From positions 384,253 through 448,252 of the forward strand of contig NSJX01000004.1 in assembly GCA_002286715.1 (NCBI GenBank): a DNA stretch of 64,000 nucleotides, given 5' to 3'. This stretch comes from Dentipellis sp. KUC8613 (taxonomy: Eukaryota > Basidiomycota > Agaricomycetes > Russulales > Hericiaceae). This document shows positions 12,627 through 23,078 of the stretch, in pieces; within the stretch, counting starts at the first letter, position 1, and each line of letters opens with the position of its first letter. A model generated the notes under the pieces. That model had not been told where the DNA came from and did no database searches. It was given only the letters and a program-made list of their open reading frames with translations. The position numbers were made by a program, and so were the translations under genes.

Positions 12627-12900
12627 TTGGGCCGCGCTGAAGAGAAGTGGCGGGAAGTGAATGGGTCGCGTCTGACGCGCCTGAGCACAGAGCAACTGTG
12701 TGAGCCGGAATAGCCTGGATCTGCCACCCGCGCTTTCGCTGATGACAACGTGAACGAACGACTCTCCTCCTCCCAGCCACCAACCGCACAGCCTTTTTCA
12801 GGCTCCGCAAAGAGTCACGTGGGAACGCGCCCCGACGTGACCGTCTCTATTGTCGTGTCGCGCACGCGTCACATCCGCTCCTCACCCTCACCCGCACACC
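12627..12900. promoter_or_regulatory. Bidirectional promoter, SNF2 / KU80
   Basis: Only 274 bp separate the two start codons. Visible sites are an E-box CACGTG at 12816-12821 and an MluI cell-cycle box ACGCGT at 12864-12869, about 32 bp before the Ku80 ATG. Assigning these sites to factors is inference. Confidence 0.5.
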
Positions 12901-15900
12901 ATGGCCGCTCAACGGGCTGGCGTAAGTTATCTCTTTTTTTCTTACAGCTATGACTAAATGCGCGCTGTAGTACACAGTCACCATGTTTCTCGTCGACGTC
13001 TCGCCGTCAATGGGAAAGACGCGCACCGTCGAGCTACCAGACGGCCCAAACGGCGAGCTCAGAGACATGGAGATGACCCACCTGGAATGGGCGCTGCAGT
13101 TTGTCATGCTCAAGATTCAAGAAATGGCTAGTGGAGAACGGTCTTTGTAAAGGTTCAGCAGCTGATAGAATCACCACTAGATCTTCAATGGCAGAAAGAC
13201 CGACCAATGCGGGGTCATTCTATTTGGCACAGATGGTAGGGCCGGTCTGCATTCACTCTACTCTATTTGTGTCGCTGAACTCTCATATCAGAAACGGAGA
13301 ACTGCATCAACGAAACGAATGGTGGATACGAGCACGTCTCGGAATACATCCACGTCGGCCAGCCGAATGCAAACACGCTCTCAAAGCTAGCAGCCCTCCG
13401 CCCATCCGAAGACACGCACGGTGATCGTAAGACCTCAGATCCTATGACTATGTCCCTAATGTGAACCTGACGTTCGCGGTTACCCAGCTATCGACGCTCT
13501 CATCGTCGGAATCGAAACCCAAGACAGATACCTCTCCAAAAAGAAGACATGGACTCGCAAGGTCGTCCTCCTTACCGACGGCGAGTCACCAATCGAGATA
13601 GAGGATTGGAAAGCCACTGTCAAGAAGATGCAGGCTCTGGATGTTGGACTCACCATAGTGTATGCGCCTTTCATGAATGGAACCTCGTCCTACATCCTGC
13701 TGACTTATGGCACAGGGGTGTCGACTTCGACGATGATGAAATAGAGTTCCACGAAGAGGACAAACCTCACATCAAGGTACAATCCGACGCGCTGTAGAAT
13801 GTAAAACGCTCACTGACATCCCTCCAGAAAGAAAACGAGGCATTCTATCACAAACTCACCGAAGCGTTGCCAACATCTGTAATCGGGACTCTTGCGCTTG
13901 CTCTCGAAGAAGTCTCCCGACCCGAAATCAAACAAACCAGGTCGACCCTGATGGGCACCATTCTACGGCTCGGAGACCCCGAGAATGATCCACTAGAGTC
14001 TATGGAGATCGTAATCAAGACAAGCAAGTGCACTGCCCTAGCGAGGCCAAAAGGGTGGAAACGATTTGCCCCCAGAGAGACTGCTGAACATCACGAAGAC
14101 GAGGACATGGACATGGACGGCGAAACCGAGAAGAAGAATGTCTGGACGGAACTCAAGATGCGGACCGAGTACTTCATCGACACCACAGCAGGTGAAGATA
14201 AGGAGGACGATGAAGACGAAGACGAAGATACCGAAGATAAGATGGACGTGGACGGCGAGGAAAAGAAGCAAGTTATGAAAGTGGAGAAAGAGGACCTGGT
14301 CAAGGGCTTCAAGTACGGAAGCACCTTTGTGCCGTGTCCGGATGGCCAATTCGAACGGCTCACGACCAGGAAAGGCATCGAGATCTGCGGGTTCTTCGCC
14401 AAATCTGGTGTACGTTATCCTTCTTTCTTTGCTATCTCCTATGAGTACTGACTTCGTATCAGTTCCGCCGCGAATACCCTATGGGAGAGATCCAATACGT
14501 ATGGGCTGATCCTACCCAACCACAGCAACAGGTTGCACTGTCATCACTCGTGCAAGCCATGGAAAAGCAGCGGGCGCTGGCGATAGCGCGCTGGGTTGGC
14601 AGAGACGGCTCCGATCCCAAAATGGGCGTCCTGTATCCATGCGAATTCGAGCGAGTTGACTGTCTGCTTTGGGCACAGGTGCGCTGCTCCCTCGGATAAG
14701 CTGTCAGATACTGACTAGTGTGTATGCGCCCAGATGCCGTTCGCTGATGACCTCCGGAAGTACACGTTCTCGCCTCTGGAGAACCTGGTCAACAAGAAAG
14801 GGGAGAAAGTCACGAAGCACCCTTACATACCCACGGACGACCAGGTGAAGGCGATGGAGAACTTCGTCGATGCCATGGACCTCATGGACGCCGGGGAGAA
14901 GAACGAAGACGGGTTCGTGATATTCTTGTATAGCCTGGCCGCAGCACTGACCTTACCGGAACGCAGGAAACGTGATCCATGGTTCGACCCGCGGCTGTCC
15001 TACAACCCAGCCATCCACCGCACGAAGCAAGCTTTGTTCCACAGCGCCGTAGTCCAGGATCTAGCCACCAACCCTTTACCGCCACCACATCCCGAACTCA
15101 CCAAGTACTTCGAGCCTCCACGGCGCGTGCTCAAGCGCGCACGCGGGGCCATCGAGGAGGTCAAGACGGCTTTCAAGGTCAAGGAGGGTAAGCTCATCAA
15201 CCCGTTACCTTCGTATCACTGACCTTATTCGCGTCTATCGACCCCAGTGCCCAAGCGAGTCGCCCGACAACGCAAGAACGAGCATGTCCACGCCCAAGAC
15301 GAAGACGAAGAACTCCTGCTCGACCGCGTCGCGAAGCCCGCCACCCAGCGCCAGACGCAGCGTCACCGCACCCTCACCCGCTCCCCCACGACTCCCCGCG
15401 TCACGCGCATCCAGCTCAAGCGGAACGACAACGACAGCGAGTCCGAAACCGAGTCCGACAACGACGACATGGAGCTGCTGCTCACCCGCAAGGGCACGGG
15501 CAAGGGCAAAGCCGCGTCGCCGAAGCTGCCCACGCCGTCCGCGTCGCCCGAGGGCTCGCCGCCGCCGGACCCCGGGCGCGCGCCGGGGCGCATCGTCGGG
15601 ACCACGGCGCCGCTGCGGGACTTCCAGCGCAACATCGCGCAGGGCGACATCGTGAGCAAGGCGGTCGAAGACATGGGGTGGGCCGTGCAGGACGTCGTCA
15701 TGCGTCCGTTCTCCGCGCGGCGGCATGGGGAGATGAGGGAGTGCCTGCGCGCGCTGCGCGCAGTGTGCAGCCAGGAGGACGAGATTGACGCGTGGAACAG
15801 GTCAGTTCAGTGGATTTGAGCCGCGTGCGGCGTGGCTCTTCTGTGTCTGTGTCTGTGTCGGAGTTTCTGATTCCTCGTTTTTGCGGCATCGCATAGCATC

Positions 15901-16136
15901 CTGCAGGGCCTGAAAGAAGCGTGCTTATCTGATCCTGGCAATGCGGAGTTCTGGGAGGAGGTGAGGAAGGAGAAACAGACGCTGGGCTTGATAGGCAAAT
16001 CCGAGGCGAAGAAGCTCGGGGGGAAGTCTGGCGTGTCGGATGCTGCTGCAGAAGCGGTGAGTCGTTTCGTAGCGCTGTACTTATAGCGCATTCTCACTCA
16101 CTCGTCACCCGTTTACTGCAGTTCTGGGAGCAGTGA
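12901..16136 (+). CDS. KU80: Ku80 subunit of the Ku DNA-end-binding heterodimer
   Basis: Binds double-strand break ends with Ku70 for non-homologous end joining and telomere protection. Exon 1 (12901-12921) encodes MAAQRAG. The vWA-like domain follows with MFLVDVSPSMGK, GRKTDQCGVILFG and KVVLLTDGES. The Ku core beta-barrel includes KGFKYGSTFVPC, ICGFFAKSGFRREYPMG and LSSLVQAMEKQRALAIAR, then LPFADD-type MPFADDLRKYTFSPL. An acidic loop (14200-14260) interrupts the core. The C-terminus (15620-16136) has FQRNIAQGDIVSKAVEDMGW and ends FWEEVRKEKQTLGLI...FWEQ, resembling the Ku PK-binding helical domain. Intron 13127-13180 appears to be GC-AG. TGA at 16134-16136. Conservation is strong and the identity firm. 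Confidence 0.93.
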
Positions 16137-17092
16137 TCATCTGTGATTGTTATCAGCACCTACCTGTACCTGTACTTCTTCCGTGTATGTGGGATTCTAT
16201 TGCGCATTCTTGGTTGTATTTCATATTCTACAGCATATAATCATTATACCTGCGGATTCCAGTATCGCTCGCCTGTGCATGCCTTAACCATAGGGGACGG
16301 GATGGTGCCAAGTCGCGGCATCCAAACCCTGTGTTGATGTGGTGGAAAGCAAGCTAGAGAACCGCGAGGCACCCCACGGAACCCTTCGAACACTCATCAA
16401 CGCGCGCCTGTTCCCGGATGCCGTCACGTTCAATCTCATCGATATGTCAGTCAACGGGTACTGATGGATTATGGTCAATGCAACATCTTCACAGATGTCG
16501 ACGTCATCATACACATGGGCCCATATACGCCCATATAATGCCCGAAAGGACTGGAGAACCGCAGGACACTGCTCAGGACCAAGGTATGTATATGTCGTTC
16601 ACCCATGCTATGTAATAGTGCACAAGACCGGAAGCTAAGCAGGCTGACTTGGAGATTAGAACAGAAACAAGTCGCATAAAATAGCGCAGTATCAGTATAT
16701 CATATAGGCACATATGCGTAAGAGTAGGTGGGTGCCTCGTCTGTTTCGGAGGCTATAATCACTGGTAAGTCTCAAGAACTCGTACTCGAGTACACACATC
16801 TTCGAGATTAATAAAATATATAATGCGTGATGAATCCTTTCCCAGACAACTTCGAACACTTGGTGCTGTGGAGTGCTGTGGAATGCTGGGGAGTGCTGTG
16901 GAATGCGCTGAGTACTAGTACCTGGATGCCCAACATCAGGCGGCAACAGGGTTACCTCAAATTGAGGAACTGTAAGCCCAATTTCCGACACCCGAAGACA
17001 GCGGTGCGCTGCCAACCTCCACGGCTCGTCAATATCCTATTATATACCTCCCAACAACCACCCACATGTGCACACCCTGGAGCTCAGTAGGT
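16137..17092. other. Convergent intergenic region with a short imperfect repeat
   Basis: Tail-to-tail space between Ku80 (+) and the decarboxylase-fold gene (-). It carries a small GTGCTGTGG repeat (listed separately). Short frames have no family resemblance; no RNA gene recognised. Confidence 0.5.
16862..16906. repeat. Imperfect tandem repeat, 20-bp period
   Basis: The 16-mer GAGTGCTGTGGAATGC occurs at 16871-16886 and again at 16891-16906, and a truncated copy precedes it. Low complexity, probably replication slippage. Confidence 0.7.
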
Positions 17093-18141
17093 TCACTCCT
17101 CTTTACGGCCAGGATCGCCGGCCTCTCCAACCACCTCCGGCGCCGGAAAGTGAATCACACCCTCAAATCTCATGCCCATCCACACCGGGTTGCATCTCGG
17201 GAAGCTGCATCCATCTCCCAGATCCTCCAGTGCCCCATTCCTCTTCACCGCCTCAATATACGCGAGGCCGAACCACCCATTGTACCCGGGCGTGATGGAC
17301 AACCACGGGTTCGTCCGCCCATGCGGAGGGTCGTCCGTCCCGATGACCGCTGAGCCCGGCATCTCGCCGTCGTCGGGATACCGTCCGCGGAAGAGCGGGG
17401 GCTGCACGAGCCGCAGAGAGCGACTGGCGAACGGTATATTGGCAGTATTGAGTGGGACCGCAGGTAGACGGGAGCGCGTCAATGTCGCTTCGAAGAAGGG
17501 CTCGGTGGCGCTCAGCGGTGGAGGCACGCCGTCATGGTGATACACCTTCAGCGTTGTGGTGTATGGATCTCCAGCCTTGGGAGTCCACTCGAAGCGTGCG
17601 AGATGCTTCGGGATATCTGGGGTATACTGGCTCAGGCTGTCTCGGACTCGACGAAAGGCCAATGCAACGTACTCCAGTTCCTGCGCCCGTTCCAGACACT
17701 CGCGTTGGTGCTCACATAGATATTTGTGATACGCCCAGTCTCTACACCCTTTCCCTCCACCGGATTCTCGAACTTCCCCCCAACGTACATGAGCTCGTCG
17801 TACGGCCCGGCTGGGCTGTCCGTGTATCGGACGACGACGATCTGCGGCCAGTCTCCGCGATGTTGCTTCCGGCCGTCCGTGCCGGGAATGGGCACTAGTG
17901 CTGACGGATGTACTTCCTCGAGCGGGTGGTATGCCCCGGCTGATAGACCTTGAAGAACGGATGTATTGTCATTCACGCTGGGCGATTCGGTGGAAGACGG
18001 AGAATGTGGGATTGTGCGGTCCAGGAAAACGTATAACTCGGTGTCGAGATCCCAAGGCGGAGGTACGACAGGAATGCCGTCAGGAGGTGCAGAACCGGGA
18101 ACAGATGGATCGGGTGGGGAGGGCTGGTGGGTGGATGGCAT
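17093..18141 (-). CDS. Acetoacetate-decarboxylase-like fold protein
   Basis: Two exons: 18141-17673 and 17616-17093, joined across a 56-bp intron (17617-17672, donor GTACGT, acceptor CCCAG). Splicing gives RRNWNIPKHLARFEW, the conserved core of fungal proteins annotated in the acetoacetate decarboxylase beta-barrel superfamily. Other family-like blocks are PYDELMYVGGKFENP, ITNIYVSTNASVWNGRR and the C-terminal PGYNGWFGLAYIEAVKRNG. The N-terminal 40 residues are Pro/Ser-rich. About 331 aa. I cannot confirm the Schiff-base lysine of bacterial decarboxylases, so enzymatic activity is not assured. No biosynthetic neighbours. Confidence 0.7.
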
Positions 18142-18591
18142 TGCTCGTCAGGCTACGGACGGCCGGGTACCAGCGGGAGTGCATATTATATACTCCTGAA
18201 TTGACAGGCAGACAGCGAAGCAGCCCAATATTGGGGCCTTGAGGATCAGGGAGCCGACGGTACAATCGCGCTCCAGAGCGCCTGGCCTGTCATTTTAACT
18301 TACTTATAGGCTAGAAAATAAATGGGAGAACCGAGAGGCCGTTTCACGCCCTTGGCACGTCGTGTATACGACGACCCAGGCCAGCGAGACATTCAGGCTC
18401 GAAACGAATAAGAATTGCGTAGAATCCAAAGCTACCTATACATAGCTAATGAGGCGTAATATCTCAGCCCTTCACTCCACCAGAGCATACGAATCAGTAC
18501 ATACATAATCGAACAGTGTCCCGATCCACAGCGAATGGGGTCCTGGAACTTCTATCACCACAACTTCGAACTACCGCCAACGAAAGCAGGA
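18142..18591. other. Intergenic, no gene seen
   Basis: 450 bp between two minus-strand genes. It should contain the promoter of the decarboxylase-fold gene and the 3' end of RVS167. A TATATA word lies near 18186. Nothing else stands out. Confidence 0.45.
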
Positions 18592-20446
18592 TCACGCGTC
18601 TTGTACATAATTGCCTGAGATTGGGGAGCAATTGAGCATCACTGTGGACACAGAGCTTGTTCTTCACTTACCAGGGAAGACCCCCGTGCGACCATTCAAT
18701 CGCCCAGTCCACCAATCCTCGGCACTGCTGGTGCGCTCAATCACTTCAATCCGGTCGCCTGTCTGGAAGTCCAGATCGCCATCCGCCTGAGCAGCGAAGT
18801 CGTACAACGCGACAACATATTGCACATTTGGTTGCGGCTTGGGCTTGAGAGGTGGCGGTGGCGGTGGCGCCCGCTTGGCGGCTGCTGCGGATACACCGTT
18901 AGAAGAGGGAGAATAAGGTGGCGGTGCAGCAAGGTTCGGTGAAGAGGGACCCAAAGGAGGTTTGGAACCGAAGGGAGCGGGAGGTGGTGGAGGTGCCTTC
19001 TTGGCGAACGATGAGCCGGCTGATATGTTGCGAGAACCAGTGGTCGACGTAGACGCGGCAGATGGTGAACGACCCAAGGGAGATGTCGGTGGACGGCCGA
19101 AAGTAGCTGAGTTGGGAGAGAGTGCACGGTGCTGCTGCACGAGTTTCGCTGAACCATCATGTCAGCGTTTACCGAAGACAAGCGGAGGCAATAGTAAAGC
19201 TTACACGTCGATACAATTCGCTGGGTGAGGCCGAGAGCCTCGATGGTCTCGAATGACTCCCCGCGCTTGGCTTCATACTCGTCCGCGATCTGAGCAGGGG
19301 TAATCGAGACATCATATTTGCCATCCGCGAATTGGTTGAGCTTCTCGAGAAGCATATAGTAGATGTTCAACCTGAAAAAGACACGCTTAACGATGGCCAC
19401 AAATTCGAGTAGGATAATCTCCGACACGTACTGCATATAGAAGAACGAGTGGAAAAGCGGGTCGATGAAATTGGTGGCAAGGCTCATGAACCGAGGCAAG
19501 TCTTGCTTCATCGCACCATTGATATACTCATATTCATTTGTGGCAACCTCGAAATCTTGCTCAAGCTGGACAGGTAGGAAGTTCAATAAATATTCACAGC
19601 AACCAACTATGACTTGCTCACCTTGAACAGGTTCTTCTCGTCGCTGAGCGATTTCTCCTTCTTATCCCTCAGTTTGGTCAACGAGTTGTTGAAGCGGTCA
19701 TAGTCGACCAACTAGTTTGAAAGTAAAGTGAGAACACGCAACCGACCCACCGTAGATACAACCCACCTTGTGTTCGCGCTTCGTGATCATCTTTCGGATA
19801 GTCTTCATGACACCCTGCAGCTCCTTCACGGGCGCCAAGACTCGGCTGCTAATCAGTTCCAGTTCGGGAGCAATCGTGGTGCGCAGTTCCTCCAGCGCGA
19901 CCTGATAATCGTCGACATTCTTGAGCGTGTTGGCTGCCTGTGGGTGTTTGCCGAGCAAGTCAAATTCCGACCCGATGGGATGAAAGACAGTTGAGAAATG
20001 TTGCGCAAAGTTGGAACCGGAAGTAAAGAGCGCTGTACCCCACAGTTGGAATGGTGTTGGAAAATATATGCTGGCAAGAAAATGACATACAGTTGACTGC
20101 ATCAGAGAACGCCTTCGTATTCTTCACAAACTTCTCAGTTTCAGCCTCGAGCGTCGTGAAATTGCGTTGGTATTCGTCGAATTCAGGGTCGGCGGATTCT
20201 GTTCAAACGGAATTGCAACATGCAGAGACATTACAGTGTGTCACGGGGTGATGCATTTGGGAAGCGTGATGCATGAGTATCGAACTTTGACAACCCTAAA
20301 TCACGAAGAATACTACGCACTCTTCGACATGCCGACTTTGGAGCCCACCATGTGCGGCGTGCTGCATCGGAAATGAACAAGCCAATCGCGGAAGTACTTA
20401 ATGGACGGGCTACGGACCGCATAATCGCCTTGGTTATTCCCTTCAT
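18592..20446 (-). CDS. RVS167: Amphiphysin-like BAR-SH3 protein (Rvs167/Hob1)
   Basis: Membrane-curvature protein of endocytic actin patches. The start is ATG 20446 ([11 protein letters not shown]), matching the amphipathic N-terminus of fungal N-BAR proteins. The BAR domain spans about 20380-19220 over several exons ([69 protein letters not shown]). A Pro/Ser/Ala-rich linker with polyproline runs is at 19130-18850. The SH3 domain is [20 protein letters not shown] through [16 protein letters not shown]. The terminal coding exon is only 23 nt and supplies NYVQDA and the TGA at 18592-18594, completing the conserved FPGNYV end. Head-to-head with SDO1. Confidence 0.93.
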
Positions 20447-20671
20447 GTTGTACAACGAGGCGAATGAAAGTCAGGAAGAGGAATACAGGAGAGGCAGCAG
20501 GGACAGGAGCGGGAGAGCAGGCAGAGTCCGAAGGCGATGATCTACCTGATTATACGCGGATCTGCCTTTCCGCAGCTTACGCGCCCGGCATTACCAAACC
20601 CTCTGCCTTCCATCTCTTCATCCACCAGTGACCACCACTGTACACATTGTATCCCTACTCTCTGTATCGTT
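20447..20671. promoter_or_regulatory. Bidirectional promoter, RVS167 / SDO1
   Basis: 225 bp between start codons. No clear TATA box or named motif, although pyrimidine-rich sequence precedes the SDO1 ATG. Confidence 0.4.
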
Positions 20672-21786
20672 ATGCCTATTAACCAACCCTCAAACCAGAT
20701 CAAGTGCGTATACTTTGATCTCATATCAAGCTCACCGATCCTAATGTCAAAATAGGTTAACAAATGTATCCATCGTTCGGCTGAAGAAAGGAGGGAAGCG
20801 CTTTGAGGTGGGTAAGTGTGCTCGGGAACTGGGCTGTGATTGCTCACCACAGTGTCCCTGCAGATCGCATGCTATAAGAACAAGGTCCAGGAATGGCGCA
20901 ACAAAGTGTATGTACTCTTCATCTGCAGGATAGATCTGTACCAACGTACCGGTCACAGAGAAACCGATCTGGACGATGTGTTGCAAATAACCAACGTCTT
21001 CGTTAATGTATCGAAAGGTGAGGTCGCAAAATCTGGCGACCTCAAGAAAGCATTCGGAACCGCCGACAGAGACACCGTAGTAAAGGAGGTTCGCCTGTCG
21101 TTAGTCCTGTCGTTATTCTGTATTCACATGCATGACTACCTATGCAGATCCTTGCCAAAGGAGACCTTCAGGTAGCAGAAAAGGAACGCGAGCATGATCT
21201 CACCGCCCTCCGCCGCGAGATTGCCACCCTTGTTGCTGAGAAGTGCGTGGACCCGGCAACACAGACACCTTACTCGGTCAGCATCATCGAAAGAGCTATG
21301 AATGAGGCAGGATACAGCGTGCGCGCAGGGAAGAACGCGAAGAGTCAGGTACGTGCAACAGCACCATTAATCACCTTTCGCACCCATCTTCGGTAATGAA
21401 TCGGTCCTGATTAGCCTAACTTTTAGGTATCCGAATGCATCAAGCTCCTCCAGACTAATTCCACACTCCCAATACAACGTGCACGGATGCGCATTCGTAT
21501 CACACTTCCCGCGGATGACGGAACGAAGCTCCGTGACCGTCTGATCGAATCTGCGGACAAAGTCGAGCACGAAGAAGCAGGCGAGAAGGAATGGAAATCG
21601 GTATGCAATTGGTTAACATGTTCAACATGATCTTCACTGAAATTCGCCCACGTCGGGCAGGTATTACTGATCGATCCTGCACAATTCCGCGTCATTACGG
21701 ACCTTCTCAACAAAGAGGCAAAAGGTCGCAGTCACTTAGAGACCCTCACATTTGCTGCGACAGCTATCGCGGGCAACCAGCAGTAA
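20672..21786 (+). CDS. SDO1: Ribosome maturation factor SBDS/Sdo1
   Basis: Works with the EFL1 GTPase to release the anti-association factor eIF6/Tif6 from late 60S particles in the cytoplasm. The spliced protein is about 255 aa and spans the whole family. The N-terminal FYSH domain has [48 protein letters not shown] and ADLKK-type sequence. The central helical domain has [34 protein letters not shown] and the lysine patch [11 protein letters not shown]. The C-terminal ferredoxin-like domain has [15 protein letters not shown] and [19 protein letters not shown] at 21784-21786. Four short introns are visible. Confidence 0.95.
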
Positions 21787-23078
21787 TGTAGATGGTTTGG
21801 CATTTTTACCGTCTGCGACGTGGATGACTCCTTAGGTATTGGCCGCCAGTTTATTGCATCGAATTCGGTTGAATTCGCATTCTAGACAGTGCATGGATTG
21901 GATTACTTGTGGAAGATACACCATGGATCCTATGCTGCGTTCATATCTTATTAGCCATAACACCCAAGTCAGGTGCGTTCTTCAGAAACAGCCAAGGGGG
22001 CCAAAGGCTTGTGAATACTACCCCGCACTGCCGTACTGCGCACGGTCTCCAGCCAAGCGACACCTGTCAACGGCTAAAAACCCATTGAGGCAAGGAAAGG
22101 CGTAAGTAGCCTATCTGCTATCTGCGCAGGCCTCCTGTGCAGACTGCGGATGCTCTCGCTATGGGTCGGTCGGAAGTCTTCGGAAGGCACATCGTATCTA
22201 CGACCCGGACCATGCAAGACCAAGGAGGCAAGCAGGCTGCACCGGTAAGCGGTCGGACGACCAGGAGGGCACAGCTCCTTCCATGGTCCGACAGCCCCGT
22301 TTGTCCTCCCCCCTTCAGTTTGAAGCTGCGCATCGGGCAAATTATGTGCCACGGCGCCAGCTTCGACCAGGATAGGCTGTCCATTTCCGCTCTCCAAATA
22401 CACAGTACCTCGTGGCGGTTTCAATGACGCCTGCGAAGTCCAAGTGCATTGGCAGGACGTGACAGCTGGGCGGTGCTATAGAACGACAACAAATCTAGAT
22501 GGTCACTGGTCAGCGAAGCCGACGAAACACGGCCGCTCCTTCCCCGTCCGAGGCCTAGGTGTCTCAGAAACCATGTGGGCTGCTCACGGCATGGTCCCCG
22601 TCTCCCGTCTGACACGCAAGAATAACCGCCCGTTCCTGCACCACGTTCCCTTCCGCTGTCGGGAGTCAATGGCCTTGCCAGTGCCAGCACGGGCGCTCCC
22701 AGTCATTTCATAATTCGCGACCGTTGGGGTCGCAGTTCTCTGAAACACGAAGTGCCGTGCTTCATGTCGTGATTCCGCGGCCGACGATCTTAGTCCATGT
22801 GCTGTCAACGTCACAAACAGTGGGAGTCAATTAAATTACTGAAGTACCTGTCCTGGAACTTGGTCGCCGTTGTTCAGTTCCTGAGTCATCGGGGACCACC
22901 AGTTCATCAGGGCACCCGATAGTAGTCTATGACATTTCGGCTCTCCATCCTTGATAAACGCACAATGAAATTTCATACACCATACATTGACAACCCGCAA
23001 CCTTGCTACACCCACGATGCTACAGAGGGGATACGCCGCAGATGAGCGATTAAATTAACACACGGCACCTCCGCCGCA
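21787..23078. other. Convergent intergenic region, about 1.3 kb, no gene recognised
   Basis: Lies between the 3' ends of SDO1 (+) and SRP68 (-). Several frames of 70-115 codons occur on both strands, but none shows a known motif, plausible splicing or composition like the neighbours. Confidence 0.4.
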
